A stretch of DNA of 64,000 bases from Glaciimonas sp. CA11.2 (GCF_034314045.1 NZ_JAVIWL010000001.1:372001-436000), one strand, 5' to 3'. Counted from the stretch's first letter, positions 1 to 10,176 are shown. Translations and numbers: made by a program. Notes: generated from the letters alone by a model not told the origin.

Positions 1-2293
1 GCTGCAAGCCCTCAATGGTTTCACCAATGTTGTCGCCGCCAATCGCCGTGGAGACGATGCTTTGCACATCAGCGATATTTAAACCATAGCGCGCGGCCGT
101 ATCGCGATTGATGTCAACATCGATATAGCGGCCGCCGTTCAAACGCTCAGCCAGCGCCGACGACACACCGGGTACGTGCTTGACAGCATGTTCGATGGCT
201 TGCGTAATACGGTCAATTTCCAGCAAGCTGGCCCCCGCAACCTTGATACCGACCGGACTTTTTATACCTGTTGCCAGCATGTCGATCCGGTTGCGAATCG
301 GTGGAACCCAGATGTTAGACAGCCCAGGGACCTTGACTATGCGGTCGAGTTCCTGAATCAGCTTGTCCGGCGTCATGCCGGGTCGCCATTGAGTGTGCGG
401 CTTGAACTGAACGATGGTTTCAAACATTTCCAGCGGCGCCGGATCAGTGGCGCTCTCGGCTCTCCCTGCTTTACCAAACACGGTCTGAACCTCTGGTACG
501 GTTTTAATCAGACGATCAGTCTGTTGTAGCAACTGTGACACCTTGCCCGCTGACAGGCCCGGCAATGCAGATGGCATGTACAGCACATCTCCTTCATCCA
601 GCGGTGGCATAAATTCAGCGCCAAGATGCCGCATCGGCCAGATCGTTACGATCACCACCAACGCTGCACCCAGCAAGGTTAGCTTCGGAAACCGCAGCAC
701 GATATCAAGCAACGGGCGGTACAACGCGATCAGAAAGCGATTGAGCGGATTTTTTTGCTCTTCCGGTATCCGACCGCGTATCAAGTAACCCATCAAGACA
801 GGAATCAACGTCACGGCCAAACCGGCCGCCGCAGCCATCGCATACGTTTTGGTAAAGGCCAGAGGCGCGAATAACCGCCCTTCCTGCGCTTCCAGCGTGA
901 ACACCGGAATAAAAGAAAGTACGATGATCAACAGCGAAAAGAATAGCGCTGGACCAACCTCGGCGGCGGCGTCGCCGATAACGCGCCAGTGGTCGTTGCC
1001 TTTTAATTTTGTTCCGGGATGGGCGTGGTTCCAGGCTTCGATATGTTTGTGCGCATTCTCGATCATCACCACCGCCGCATCGACCATGGCACCGACGGCG
1101 ATAGCGATACCACCCAGCGACATGATATTGGCGTTAACACCCTGGTAATACATGACAATAAAAGCGATCAGGATACCGATCGGAAGCGTGATGATGGCAA
1201 CAAGTGCCGAACGCAGGTGAAACAGAAAGATCGCGCAGACCACAGCGACGACGATGAATTCCTCGATCAATTTGTCTTTCAAATTGGTGACCGCGCGTTT
1301 GATCAGGTTCGACCGGTCATAGGTCGGGACGATCTCGACGCCGGGCGGCAGACTGGCTTTCAATATCGCCAGCTTCGCCTTCACGGCAGCGATGGTATCC
1401 AGTGCGTTCTTCCCAGAACGCATAATGATCACGCCACCAGCGACTTCACCTTCACCATTTAGTTCGGCAATCCCGCGCCGCATTTCTGGACCAATCTGAA
1501 TCCGCGCTACGTCAGCCAACCGCACTGATACACCCGCCTCGGTGGTCATTAAAGGAATTTTGCGGAAATCGTCCAGCGACTTCAGATAACCCGATGCGCG
1601 CACCATGTAGTCTGCTTCCCCCAGTTCCAGCACCGAGCCGCCAGTTTCCTGATTCGCTTTCTGCACCGCCTCGATAATCTTGCCTTGCGGGATGTTGTAA
1701 GCGCGCATCTTTTCAGGATCGAGCACAATCTGGTACTGCCTTACCATGCCGCCAATGCTGGCGACTTCAGAGACATTCGGTATTGTTTTCAACTCGTATT
1801 TGAGAAACCAATCCTGTAAGGCTCGCAACTGCGACAGATCATTCTTACCGCTGCGATCCACCAACGCATATTCGTAGATCCAGCCGACACCGGTCGCGTC
1901 CGGCCCGAGCGCGGTTTTGGCTTGCGGCGGAAGGCGCGACTGGACCTGGTTCAAATATTCCAGCACGCGCGAGCGCGCCCAGTAAGGGTCGGTGCCATCT
2001 TCAAATAATACGTAGACGAAAGAATCACCGAAAAATGAATATCCCCGCACAGTCTTGGCCCCCGGCACCGACAGCATGGTCGTCGTCAGCGGATAAGTCA
2101 CCTGATTCTCGACGATTTGTGGTGCCTGACCTGGATAGCTGGTGCGGATAATGACTTGTACGTCAGACAGATCGGGAATAGCATCCAGCGGTGTGCGCGA
2201 AAGTGCCCAGATGCCCCAAGCGGTCACCATCAGCGTCACCAATAGCACCAGAAAACGGTTCGCAATTGACCACCGGATTAGTCTGGCGATCAT
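1..2293 (-). CDS. cusA: CusA-type copper/silver RND efflux pump, partial
   Basis: Inner-membrane proton-driven transporter of the heavy-metal-efflux RND family. It would expel Cu(I)/Ag(I) from periplasm or cytoplasm through CusB and CusC. About 764 codons are present and the C-terminal part lies beyond the left edge. Reading from ATG at 2293, the protein begins [14 protein letters not shown], followed by the first membrane helix and the IPDLSDVQV segment typical of CusA/CzcA. The [14 protein letters not shown] region, the TM4 motif [15 protein letters not shown] with its proton-relay Asp, and the start of the second periplasmic domain follow. Its start overlaps the cusB stop by four bases (ATGA), implying translational coupling. 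Assignment to copper/silver rather than cobalt/zinc rests on CusA-like sequence and the CusF domain fused to the neighbouring CusB. Substrate is inferred. Confidence 0.93.
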   Translation of the reverse strand, partial: MIARLIRWSIANRFLVLLVTLMVTAWGIWALSRTPLDAIPDLSDVQVIIRTSYPGQAPQIVENQVTYPLTTTMLSVPGAKTVRGYSFFGDSFVYVLFEDGTDPYWARSRVLEYLNQVQSRLPPQAKTALGPDATGVGWIYEYALVDRSGKNDLSQLRALQDWFLKYELKTIPNVSEVASIGGMVRQYQIVLDPEKMRAYNIPQGKIIEAVQKANQETGGSVLELGEADYMVRASGYLKSLDDFRKIPLMTTEAGVSVRLADVARIQIGPEMRRGIAELNGEGEVAGGVIIMRSGKNALDTIAAVKAKLAILKASLPPGVEIVPTYDRSNLIKRAVTNLKDKLIEEFIVVAVVCAIFLFHLRSALVAIITLPIGILIAFIVMYYQGVNANIMSLGGIAIAVGAMVDAAVVMIENAHKHIEAWNHAHPGTKLKGNDHWRVIGDAAAEVGPALFFSLLIIVLSFIPVFTLEAQEGRLFAPLAFTKTYAMAAAAGLAVTLIPVLMGYLIRGRIPEEQKNPLNRFLIALYRPLLDIVLRFPKLTLLGAALVVIVTIWPMRHLGAEFMPPLDEGDVLYMPSALPGLSAGKVSQLLQQTDRLIKTVPEVQTVFGKAGRAESATDPAPLEMFETIVQFKPHTQWRPGMTPDKLIQELDRIVKVPGLSNIWVPPIRNRIDMLATGIKSPVGIKVAGASLLEIDRITQAIEHAVKHVPGVSSALAERLNGGRYIDVDINRDTAARYGLNIADVQSIVSTAIGGDNIGETIEGLQ

Positions 2294-3900
2294 TGCGCAG
2301 CTCCCATTGGCTTCTTCGCTGCGTCGTTCGTGTTGAGCGGCTTGATAGAGCTGATCTCAAATGCGCCATCCTTGATCGGACGAATCTCGAAAACGACGGT
2401 GTCACCCACTGCAACGTTATGCGGCAAACCACTCGCTGGCAATTTGAATCCCATCGTCATTGGCCCCCATTGCAGAGTTGGAATCGGACCATGAGAAATG
2501 GTGATCTCTTCTTTGTTAATACTTTCGACCTTACCTTGGCCGCGGTGCATAGGTCCAGTGCCTTTGCCGGTTTGCGCAACGGTGGCGTTGGCCGGTGTGG
2601 GTGCATCCATACCGCTCATTGGTGCATTCATTGGGCTCATGCGGGTTTCGGCTCCCTTCAGGCTGGCTTCGGAATCAACCAGGAACTGACCGGAGACCAC
2701 GACCTTCTGCCCGACTTCCAATCCTTTGCGAATTTCGGTCTGACCGTTGGTTTCGCTACCGACCTCAACCTCGACTGGGAGAAACTTACCCTCTCCTTGC
2801 GCCACCATGACCAAGCTGCGAGTGCCTGTCTGAATCACCGCTTCCGTAGGTATTAGCAAGAGGTTCTTACGCGTAGCGGGGTACAAATTGAGCATCGCAA
2901 ACATACCTGGCACTAGTTGACCGGTAGGATTCGCTAACTCAATACGTGCCTTCAGTGTGCGGGTAGTGGCATTCACGTCCGGCAAGATTGCGTTGACCTT
3001 CCCCTTAAATACCATTCCTTGCAACGCAGGCGTGCGCGCCTCAACGGCATTGCCTGGACGCACCTGAGCGGAGACGCTCTCAGGTATGTCGGCATTAATC
3101 CAGATCGTGCCCAGACCATTGATTTTGAACATCGGCGCGCCCGCCATCACGGTCATCCCTTCACGCACCGTAAGCTCCGAAACAACGCCGCTAATCGGCG
3201 CAACAATAGTCAGACGCGCTTGCACCTTGCCGCTGGATTCGACCAGACGTATCTGTTCATCAGTCATGCCGACCAGCCGCATGCGTTGGCGCGCACCATC
3301 AAGCAGCGTCTCTAACCCATTCCCCTCCATGCGTCTGACAGATAGGTACTCTTCCTGCGCCGCGATCCACTCCGGCACATACAATTGCGCCAACGCTTGC
3401 CCTTTGCGGACCGGATCAAGGGGCGCACGCACAAACAGTCGTTCGAGAAAACCGTTGCTGCGTGCCTGCATCGATACCACATCGCGTTCGTTGTAGGCAA
3501 CACTACCAACGGCAACGACTGCCGACGTCAGGTTTCCCCGAGTGACTTCGGCGGTACGGATACCCAGATTTTGTTGGACGCGCGGGCTGATATTGACCTT
3601 GCCACCGCCGGCACCGTCGGCACCGTCGGCACCATCGCCCCCGCCGTGAGCATAAACCGGTACCAGTTGCATATCCATAAACGGCGACTTGCCAGGCTTG
3701 TCAAACTTTTGCCCGGGTACCATCGGGTCGTGCCAATACAGTACTTTTTTACCAGTATCGCTATTAGCCGTGGCACTCGATAATGGCGTCGTGATCTTCC
3801 TGCCCTGATGCATGCCAGCCGCATATAAGCCATAACCGGCTGCTACGAGCACAACGACAGCGGCAGCGGCAGCGGAGACGAGAATTTTCTTATGCTTCAT
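2290..3900 (-). CDS. cusB: CusB-like periplasmic adaptor with fused metal-binding and CusF-like domains
   Basis: Membrane-fusion protein linking CusA to the outer-membrane channel, 536 residues from the chosen ATG. That start is preceded by AAGGA and gives a clean signal anchor ([19 protein letters not shown]); a longer frame upstream overlaps cusC and lacks this logic. Order of parts: N-terminal anchor; a short heavy-metal-binding domain around [10 protein letters not shown] and [10 protein letters not shown]; a Gly-Ala-Asp linker encoded by a 9-base tandem repeat; then barrel-sandwich hybrid and beta-barrel domains ([29 protein letters not shown]). A C-terminal CusF-like domain of about 80 residues follows ([25 protein letters not shown]) with the Trp and Met residues that bind Cu(I)/Ag(I). 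CusF is a separate protein in Escherichia coli. The four-base overlaps with cusC and cusA point to one transcript. Confidence 0.93.
   Translation of the reverse strand: MKHKKILVSAAAAAVVVLVAAGYGLYAAGMHQGRKITTPLSSATANSDTGKKVLYWHDPMVPGQKFDKPGKSPFMDMQLVPVYAHGGGDGADGADGAGGGKVNISPRVQQNLGIRTAEVTRGNLTSAVVAVGSVAYNERDVVSMQARSNGFLERLFVRAPLDPVRKGQALAQLYVPEWIAAQEEYLSVRRMEGNGLETLLDGARQRMRLVGMTDEQIRLVESSGKVQARLTIVAPISGVVSELTVREGMTVMAGAPMFKINGLGTIWINADIPESVSAQVRPGNAVEARTPALQGMVFKGKVNAILPDVNATTRTLKARIELANPTGQLVPGMFAMLNLYPATRKNLLLIPTEAVIQTGTRSLVMVAQGEGKFLPVEVEVGSETNGQTEIRKGLEVGQKVVVSGQFLVDSEASLKGAETRMSPMNAPMSGMDAPTPANATVAQTGKGTGPMHRGQGKVESINKEEITISHGPIPTLQWGPMTMGFKLPASGLPHNVAVGDTVVFEIRPIKDGAFEISSIKPLNTNDAAKKPMGAAQ
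3611..3637. repeat. 9-base tandem repeat, three copies, in cusB linker
   Basis: Three consecutive copies of GCACCGTCG (the last with one change) encode a Gly-Ala-Asp linker between the metal-binding domain and the adaptor core of CusB. Copy number could vary by slippage in whole codons, so it would change linker length without breaking the frame. Confidence 0.8.
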
Positions 3901-5246
3901 TTGGTATCCTTGTTCATTCCCGTTTGCGCCATCAGATCGTCGGTAGGAAATAGAAAATTGAGTTGCGCCCACAGACGGTCGGTGTCAGTTGCCAGTTGTA
4001 ACGCCTGAATGCGGATATCGATATCATTGCGACGGGCCGCCAGTACGTCTACCAAACTGGCTTTGCCACCACGGTAGGCGGCAATCGTTGCTCCCGTGCG
4101 TTGATTGGCTAGCGGAATCAGTTCGCGTTCATAGCGCACAGAACGCTCGCGATCGTTTTGCCATTCGTCGATCATGCTGCGCGTCTCTGCAATATGCGCG
4201 CGCAACGTATCCTCGCGGGTATCTTTGGCTTGTTCGACTAGCGCCAGTTTGGAAGAGAGTTCGCGATCCTGGCGGTTCTTCCGATCCCATTGCAGTGGAA
4301 TCGAAACGCCAACCGACACCATATTCGAATACGCAGAGCCACGTTGCTGGAACGCGACCTCGACGGTCCAGTCGGCTTGTTCGTTGGCCTTCGCCAGTTT
4401 GGCGTCGGCTTCGGCGACTTCCACCTGCTTGGTGAGAACAGCTATTTGAGGATGATGTTCAAGCTGCGTATTCAACGTCGCCGGGTCCAGCCGGATAGTA
4501 TTGGTGGCAGGTTTCGCGGCCAGGGATAAGCTGGCTACATCGCCGATCCAGCGTGCCAATATAATATTGGCATTGCGCACACGGCGCTGTATTTCGCTGG
4601 CACGATCATCAAATATCGCTAGTGCGCTGCGGGCAGCAAAAACGTCGGCTTGGCTGCCACGACCGGCGCGATATGCCCCTTCGGCTGATTGGATTTCAAG
4701 TTTGGCCTGCTCACCTTGCTCGGCAACAACCTGGGCCATCGCGTCTGCGTAATACCGGTCAAGCCACGCCAGAGCCGTATCGCGCTCAATTGCAGCGGTT
4801 GTTACGGTTTTCTCGGTAAGGCTTTTTTGTGCCTCAAGCTCGAAACGGTCAGAACGTAGTCGGCGTTTATCGGAACGTGTGATTTCCTGCATCAGGCCGA
4901 CCCGACGCATGGTCATGAAATCGTTATTGAGACTGCCACGATCGCGGCCCGTGGCTGGCAGATTGTCGATACCGACTTTCAATACCGGATCAGGCAACTG
5001 ACCTGCAGCAATCGCCATGTCACGCGCAGAGGCGACAGAGAAATCCTGAGCGGTCAGCTGGCGCGAACGTTCTACGGCGCGGCGCTGTGCCTCGGCCAAC
5101 GTCAGCGGAACCTCAACTGCGTAAACATTGGCAGGGTGCACCAGCGATAATGCTGATGCGATCAGACTAATTCTTAGGAAAAAACGAACAATCGCAGTGC
5201 GCACTTGAGGGTGCGCAGCAGGCGGGGATAGCATCGGCGATGACAT
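3897..5246 (-). CDS. cusC: CusC-like outer-membrane efflux channel (TolC family)
   Basis: Outer-membrane factor of the copper efflux system, 449 residues. After a positively charged N-terminus there is a hydrophobic signal segment (FFLRISLIASALSLV) with likely cleavage near VYA. Two TolC-type repeats follow, rich in long amphipathic helices (LTLAEAQRRAVERS near the N-terminus, and the second repeat after residue 230). No lipobox cysteine is visible, unlike E. coli CusC. The ATG at 5246 is preceded by GGAG at good spacing. It is the first pump gene of the operon and overlaps cusB by four bases (ATGA). Closest families are CzcC/CusC; metal specificity is inferred from its partners. Confidence 0.9.
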   Translation of the reverse strand: MSSPMLSPPAAHPQVRTAIVRFFLRISLIASALSLVHPANVYAVEVPLTLAEAQRRAVERSRQLTAQDFSVASARDMAIAAGQLPDPVLKVGIDNLPATGRDRGSLNNDFMTMRRVGLMQEITRSDKRRLRSDRFELEAQKSLTEKTVTTAAIERDTALAWLDRYYADAMAQVVAEQGEQAKLEIQSAEGAYRAGRGSQADVFAARSALAIFDDRASEIQRRVRNANIILARWIGDVASLSLAAKPATNTIRLDPATLNTQLEHHPQIAVLTKQVEVAEADAKLAKANEQADWTVEVAFQQRGSAYSNMVSVGVSIPLQWDRKNRQDRELSSKLALVEQAKDTREDTLRAHIAETRSMIDEWQNDRERSVRYERELIPLANQRTGATIAAYRGGKASLVDVLAARRNDIDIRIQALQLATDTDRLWAQLNFLFPTDDLMAQTGMNKDTK

Positions 5247-5276
5247 GAAAGCTCCAGATAGCGAAAGACAACATCA

Positions 5277-5295
5277 GACGTGCTCACGGCACGTC
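5277..5295. other. inverted repeat between small copper-locus gene and cusC
   Basis: Arms GACGTGC and GCACGTC flank a 5-base loop. It lies in the 75-base gap between the stop of the small secreted protein and the cusC start. No run of T follows on the minus strand, so a simple terminator is unlikely. It could stabilise mRNA or modulate read-through into the pump genes. Role unknown. Confidence 0.4.
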
Positions 5296-5321
5296 GATGA
5301 CGGACTAGGCGATCTGGGAAA

Positions 5322-5720
5322 TTAAATGCGGAAGCAACAGTTGCGGATGGACAATGGCGGCGCCGTGGTCCGCGTTAAAAGGAGGGATTCCGCATGCGTG
5401 GTAATTGGCGTATCGATGAGCGCCACATCGTGCACTACCAAGGTCAGTGTGGCCGCTACAAAGGCTTTAACATGCGGCAACTCGGGTTTGTCAAGTGATT
5501 GATTACCTGCCTGATCGTTCGCCTGGCACAAACTCGGCTGCATCGTATCCATGCCCTGACAGCCAACCATCGCCTGATCCACCTCCATCGTTACCGACTC
5601 GCTAACCTGTCCTATCTTCAGGCCTGGGCAAGCATATCCAGCCACAGCAAGCTGCATGAACAGCATGCTGATCAGCACAATGATTGTGGCAATCAGGCGA
5701 GACGGGCGGGAGAGTTTCAT
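5322..5720 (-). CDS. small secreted Cys/Met protein of the copper locus, unknown function
   Basis: Predicted 132-residue protein. A Lys/Arg start and hydrophobic stretch (LIATIIVLISMLFMQLAVAGYA) look like a signal peptide, so it probably acts in the periplasm or at the membrane. The rest holds scattered cysteines and methionines (YACPG, VGCQGMD, SLCQAN) and a C-terminal CC pair just before the end (RNCCFRI). Copper-resistance operons of Burkholderiales often start with a small unnamed protein of this style; I recall no defined function. ATG at 5720 was chosen over a TTG at 5774 because it begins the signal peptide. It lies 75 bases upstream of cusC on the same strand. A copper-sensing or chaperone role is inference only. 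Confidence 0.7.
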   Translation of the reverse strand: MKLSRPSRLIATIIVLISMLFMQLAVAGYACPGLKIGQVSESVTMEVDQAMVGCQGMDTMQPSLCQANDQAGNQSLDKPELPHVKAFVAATLTLVVHDVALIDTPITTHAESLLLTRTTAPPLSIRNCCFRI

Positions 5721-5744
5721 TATTCTTAAATTTTTACTTAATTT

Positions 5745-5774
5745 ATAGTAAACAGCAGCGGTAATTATTGTCAA
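5745..5774 (-). promoter_or_regulatory. candidate sigma-70 promoter of the copper operon
   Basis: On the minus strand TTGACA (5774-5769, a perfect -35 match) is followed after 18 bases by TACTAT (5750-5745). A transcript would start near 5738, just ahead of the ATG at 5720. Inverted arms TTTACT (5733-5738) and AGTAAA (5747-5752) flank the -10 element and could be bound by a regulator. No regulator gene lies nearby in the window. Confidence 0.5.
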
Positions 5775-6134
5775 GTAACGACAAATTTTTGGCAGCTAAT
5801 TTTCCATTTTTTGTTCCTAAAAAATACATCCCAGGTAATGCAATATTGTCACTTGGCGTCGTTAAAAAATATTAACAGTGCATTATCATCATTCCCCCTG
5901 TGGGAAGGTCAAGTAATATTTGAGGCTAAGCCAAGATACAGTAGTTTACTATTGGACCGTGGATCGACGTGTAAAACGATGACAACGCTCATAAAATAAA
6001 AGTTGAAATAACTAGAAAATAAAGCATCGACAGCCCTTTGATTAATATGAAAATGACGGGTGCATCTGATATTAAAAAACCGGATACACGCGTCCTTCAC
6101 TAAGTGTCGCATGTAAATGCTTTTCGACAACTAA
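5775..6134. other. AT-rich intergenic stretch with no supported gene
   Basis: About 360 bases lie between the orphan 525-residue gene and the copper promoter. I see no convincing terminator, RNA gene or coding region. A 73-codon frame on the minus strand has no recognisable protein features. Confidence 0.6.
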
Positions 6135-7712
6135 CTACAGTTTCGTATTGTCCGAACGACTATTAGCTCTTGAGCGCATTGAAGAATAGGCGCTGTTGAC
6201 CGATAATTCCTGGGTCACACGCTGTCTGAGTACTGTTTCTGGCGTTTCCTGTGCTTCCATTGATTCCATTGATTCCGGCGATTCTTCCGAATCATCATGA
6301 ATAGATCGCATTTCGAAATCTTCGGTGGCCTCGCGGATGTCCAAAACAGCTTCAGGTCCTCCATCGCTCTGAGTAGATATAGTCATCACTTCCCGATCAT
6401 TAGCGGTAGCGTATACATTGCGCGTATTGTCTTTAACACTCACAACCGAGGCATTTAATCGGTCCAGATTTCGCATACTTACTTTGAGGCCATCCAGAAC
6501 AGGTTTGCTACTATTCGCGCCAAAATCGATACCAGCCGTAAAACCCTCAGCAATATTGACTACTTTTGTTGGCGGTAAAAAATTCATAGCGCTGGTCATT
6601 TTTCCACCAAGGAAGCATCCTCCCACTGCTGACGCAAACAGAAGCGGAATACTAGCAGTACCGACCACTACCTGAGACATAACAGTGGCTACCGCACCGG
6701 TGGCCACCAATGCAGATGCGGTCTGAATAGCGGCATGTCCTCCAGCAGCGATCATCCCGCTTGAAGTGCAATCGAAAAGGCGTTGTTGTACAAAATCAGC
6801 ACCGAAGGTAAGTTGCTCATTAAATTGCACATGATCTGTAGGTTGCTTCACTGAAACATTCACTTCAGCACGTTGAACCGATTCAAAAGCAATACATAAA
6901 TTATCCAGCGAGAAGGGCAACATGCCTTCTCCATTTTGAGATAATCTGTAATCAAATCCAATATGTTCTATATCCGCCACATACGCGCCAGCTTTAATAG
7001 TTTCTCCGAAAGGTGCTGACCAGCCAGTTTCAAAGTGAGCAAAAGCCTGAATATGTGTCTCGGGATTCACTTGCACGTTACCCAAGCATTGACAGAGAGA
7101 AAGTGAAGGGAATACTGTTTGAATTTGCACACCCACTTTTGCAGACACTCCCGGCAGCTCTGGCGCATCTCCCCCAATTGCAAGCTGCTGTATAAGCAAT
7201 GGCGTCCGTATCGCCATCCCGGCCTTGAGTATCTGAAGAAAAAGGCTGGTGTTGGTACTCATTTTCATACTGGCCATTAAGACATCAACTTTGTCACTTA
7301 GCGCCTGAACCAACGCAGGATTCTCTCCTGAATCGCGGGCCACATGATACTTTATAAGCGCTTTGCTTAGGCCATCAACTTGCGCTCTCGGATTGCGTTT
7401 GTCCAAATCTGCCCTGATGTCGAACACCTTTCCTCGTACGTCCTTTATTTCATCATTGATCTGCTGCGTAGCCATTTCCTGCAGATCGTTAAAAAATTGT
7501 GACGGAGAATCGAGTATCCACAACATTGCCTGTCTGGAGGGATTCAGAGATTCAATTTGTTCCCTCGGGAGAGGGAGTTCTCTTATGTCTGCCGCCATGA
7601 CGATCGTTTGTTGATCCGGCGTATTTTGCAGTGGAACAATAGCAGTAGGATTTTCTGGGATTATATGATGTAGAGATTGTGGCTGACAGGTGATCACTCT
7701 TGGATTTATCAT
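6135..7712 (-). CDS. orphan 525-residue protein of unknown function
   Basis: I do not recognise this protein. It starts at an ATG preceded by GAAGGG at 9-base spacing and has no signal peptide. Residues about 1-200 look globular and helical. At about 315-372 there are two adjacent hydrophobic Gly/Ala-rich stretches (IQTASALVATGAVATVMSQ and GTASIPLLFASAVGGCFLGG) that could form a membrane hairpin. Residues about 470-495 are an acidic Ser/Glu/Met tail (SPESMESMEAQETPE), then an Arg/Ser-rich end. It stands alone, with gaps of over 350 bases on both sides. A cytosolic N-terminus, central hydrophobic hairpin and polar tail resemble secreted translocator or effector proteins in layout, but no homology is claimed and no secretion genes are nearby. 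Confidence 0.75.
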   Translation of the reverse strand: MINPRVITCQPQSLHHIIPENPTAIVPLQNTPDQQTIVMAADIRELPLPREQIESLNPSRQAMLWILDSPSQFFNDLQEMATQQINDEIKDVRGKVFDIRADLDKRNPRAQVDGLSKALIKYHVARDSGENPALVQALSDKVDVLMASMKMSTNTSLFLQILKAGMAIRTPLLIQQLAIGGDAPELPGVSAKVGVQIQTVFPSLSLCQCLGNVQVNPETHIQAFAHFETGWSAPFGETIKAGAYVADIEHIGFDYRLSQNGEGMLPFSLDNLCIAFESVQRAEVNVSVKQPTDHVQFNEQLTFGADFVQQRLFDCTSSGMIAAGGHAAIQTASALVATGAVATVMSQVVVGTASIPLLFASAVGGCFLGGKMTSAMNFLPPTKVVNIAEGFTAGIDFGANSSKPVLDGLKVSMRNLDRLNASVVSVKDNTRNVYATANDREVMTISTQSDGGPEAVLDIREATEDFEMRSIHDDSEESPESMESMEAQETPETVLRQRVTQELSVNSAYSSMRSRANSRSDNTKL

Positions 7713-7988
7713 ACATTTTTACCCTTCATTTTATCGATAAGAATCCCTGGCCGAATGGGATCGATCATGTTGTTTTTTTGAAATTATTCAACATCATCAT
7801 TCTATAAAGTCGCGGTATTCGCCTGATATCAGTAAACGCTCAAAATAAGACAGATAACGCTATTAATTTATAAGACTTGTCACCATCATCAACGGCGCTA
7901 ACGCAGCGTTATGCACAAAAGGAAATAGGCGGTAAGGAACTAATCGCATCACCTGGATACAAATGAGAAGGTGGTAACTGCCGTGATT

Positions 7989-8017
7989 TTGGCTTGCGCT
8001 CAAATTCTGCGTAGAAT
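7989..8017 (+). promoter_or_regulatory. candidate promoter of tal
   Basis: TTGGCT (7989-7994) and TAGAAT (8012-8017) are separated by 17 bases, about 56 bases before the tal ATG. Match to consensus is four of six and five of six. The 361-base gap 7713-8073 also has to hold the promoter of the divergent orphan gene, which I could not place. Confidence 0.4.
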
Positions 8018-8073
8018 AACCATTAGGACTAGTAAAGTTTTCGATCAACCCTTCACCGTACCGATACCTTGCC

Positions 8074-9009
8074 ATGAACCAATTAGAACAACTCAAGCAG
8101 TTCACCACCATCGTTGCCGACACCGGTGATTTTCAGACGATGAAAGCGTTCGCGCCACGCGATGCGACGACGAATCCATCTTTGATCCTGAAAGCCGTGC
8201 AAAAAGCGGATTACCAACCGCTCATGGAAAAAGCTGTACGTGATCATTCCAGTTTGTCGACACGCGATATTATTGATCAGCTGTTGATCGTCTTCGGGCT
8301 CGAAATATTAAAAATTATTCCGGGCCGGGTATCGACAGAGACAGATGCACGCCTGTCGTTCGACACGCAAGGAACCATCGAAAAAGGCCGTAAATTGATC
8401 GGCCTGTATGAAGCGGCCGGTATTGATCGCCAGCGCATACTGATTAAAATTGCCTCGACATGGGAAGGCATTCGCGCAGCTGAAGTTTTAGAAAAAGAAG
8501 GCATTCATTGCAACCTGACTTTGCTATTCTCTTTGCCGCAGGCGATTGCTTGTGCGGAGGCAAAAGTTCAATTGATTTCGCCGTTTGTTGGTCGGATTTA
8601 TGACTGGTATAAAAAATCGACTGGCCAGGAATACACCGGCGCGGATGATCCTGGTGTGCAATCTGTGAAGCAGGTTTATAGTTACTTCCGAAAATTCGGC
8701 TACGCCACTGAAGTGATGGGAGCAAGCTTCCGGAATACCTCCCAAATTCTGGAACTCGCTGGCTGCGATCTACTCACCATTAGTCCTGATTTACTACAAA
8801 AACTGGAAGAAAGTAACGATCCGGTAACACGCAAACTGAGCGCTGACGCATCGAAAGAAACTGAAGTTGAAAAAATAAGCCTGGATGAATCGGCATTCCG
8901 AAACATGGTGAATGACGATGCTATGGCGACCGAAAAATTGGCCGAAGGTATTCGTCAATTTAGTGCCGACACCGTTAAGCTGGAAAAATTAATCGAAGCG
9001 CTACGTTGA
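8074..9009 (+). CDS. tal: transaldolase
   Basis: Cytosolic enzyme of the non-oxidative pentose phosphate pathway. It transfers a dihydroxyacetone unit from sedoheptulose 7-phosphate to glyceraldehyde 3-phosphate. At 311 residues it has the usual length of the TalB family. The N-terminal signature [11 protein letters not shown] (about residues 27-37) and the Schiff-base lysine K125 in [10 protein letters not shown] are present, as is the phosphate-binding region VGRIYDWY. No good Shine-Dalgarno precedes the ATG, but the next residues ([11 protein letters not shown]) match the normal family start. It is transcribed alone, divergent from the orphan gene, with a decayed efflux locus downstream. 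Confidence 0.97.
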   Translation: MNQLEQLKQFTTIVADTGDFQTMKAFAPRDATTNPSLILKAVQKADYQPLMEKAVRDHSSLSTRDIIDQLLIVFGLEILKIIPGRVSTETDARLSFDTQGTIEKGRKLIGLYEAAGIDRQRILIKIASTWEGIRAAEVLEKEGIHCNLTLLFSLPQAIACAEAKVQLISPFVGRIYDWYKKSTGQEYTGADDPGVQSVKQVYSYFRKFGYATEVMGASFRNTSQILELAGCDLLTISPDLLQKLEESNDPVTRKLSADASKETEVEKISLDESAFRNMVNDDAMATEKLAEGIRQFSADTVKLEKLIEALR

Positions 9010-9164
9010 TCAATTTTCAGTAAATTTTCAGTTTTATTGACGTTAACTATTCATCAAGACTAGTGAACGTATCCGACAATATGGGGTTTTTTAAGCTTAA
9101 TTTAAGCTGAAGTCTGTATCCGCATTACGTATAAATCTCTCCTATAAGAATGCCCCGTCGCCTG

Positions 9165-9470
9165 GCGCACGGGGTATTCGGCGTCAAACTAACGCACGGC
9201 GACAACAATATCTTTACCCGGATCGCCTTGTTTGTCCTTGTCGGACTGACGTACCAAAAAACCATCCTGATTGTCAAGTTTGCCCTTGAACTGGAGAACC
9301 ATGGCCGCTCCATCGTGAAAGCGGCTCTGGAATCTTCACATTTGCGATTGCGGCCCATCCTGATGACGTCTTTCGCGTTCATCATGGGAGTTGTGCCACT
9401 GGTATTCTCGCAAGGGGCCAGTTCAGAGATGCGCCATGCAATGGGCGAGACCGTCGTTAGCGGTATTGTT
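9165..9470 (+). pseudogene. remnant of MexF/HAE1-type RND drug pump (C-terminal part)
   Basis: The frame keeps about 100 residues clearly related to the distal membrane domain of HAE1 multidrug RND pumps: GDNNIFTRIALFVLVGL, ILIVKFALELE, LRLRPILMTSFAFIMGVVPLVFSQGA and EMRHAMG. The other roughly 900 residues of a normal pump are missing, and the frame runs straight into outer-membrane-factor sequence. There is no plausible start or Shine-Dalgarno. It is a dead fragment left by deletion; function is lost. Confidence 0.8.
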
Positions 9471-10176
9471 GGGCAAACCAGCAGCGGATTTTTCTGCCAG
9501 TGACAATCCGCTCACCAGTATTGCAGGCTTGCCGATTATTCCAGCCGGATTACCATCGTCGCTACTAGAGCGTCGTCCGGATATCACTGCGGCGCAACGC
9601 ACCATGGAAGCATCCAATGCCCGCATCGGCGTTGCACGTTCGGCGATGTTTCCTGCATTGATGCTGAATGCTTCGGGTGGCGAAGGCACTAGCCTCGCTA
9701 ATATTTAATTGTAGTAGCCGCTCATGGGTGCTCGGCGCGTTGATGTCTTTGCCCATAATCGATGGCGCCCCAACAAAAACGATGTCACTCAAAGCGAAGC
9801 GGTATTGGAAGAGTCGGTTGCCAGTTACCGGCAACGTGTACTAGTCGCATTTAGCGAAGTTGAGGATAACTTAGCCGGATTACGTATTTTGCCGGGACAA
9901 GCGGCACAAATTGACGACGCACTGGTATAAGCCAGACGCTCAGCCGACGTCGCACAAAAATTGTATGACGCGGGTCGTTTTCGTTATCTGGACTTACTCG
10001 ATGCACAGCGCAAATTAACCGCAGTTGAACGCAACGAAGCGCAGCTAAAGGGCAGTCGTGCAGTCACTACTGTCGCACTCATCCGCGCATTGGGTGGCGG
10101 TTGGGATAGCAACGTTGCAGTAGGAAGTCCTGACAAGGACATATCGATAAAGGTTAGGCAAATCAATTTGCGTTGA
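9457..10176 (+). pseudogene. remnant of NodT/OprN-type outer-membrane factor
   Basis: Pieces of a NodT-family channel can be read in order. LAVLLGKPAADF, LPSSLLERRPDITAAQ and NARIGVARSAMFP are in one frame up to about 9700. SRSWVLGALMSLPIIDGA is in the next frame (9716-9770). Then VASYRQRVLVAFSEVEDNLAGLR and YDAGRFRYLDLLDAQRKL are back in the first frame to 10176. That makes two compensating frameshifts near 9700 and 9770, plus an in-frame TAA at 9928. The N-terminal half is deleted and joined directly to the RND remnant. Not functional as read. Confidence 0.82.

Noticed and set aside
2191..2856. 221-codon plus-strand frame opposite cusB/cusA
   Set aside because: Antisense shadow of clearly coding sequence.
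5909..6130. 73-codon minus-strand frame in the gap after the orphan gene
   Set aside because: No ribosome site, no domain, composition like the AT-rich spacer around it.
9150..9503. 117-codon frame as a small intact membrane protein
   Set aside because: It is a fragment of a large RND pump with no proper start, and the frame continues only by chance into other sequence.
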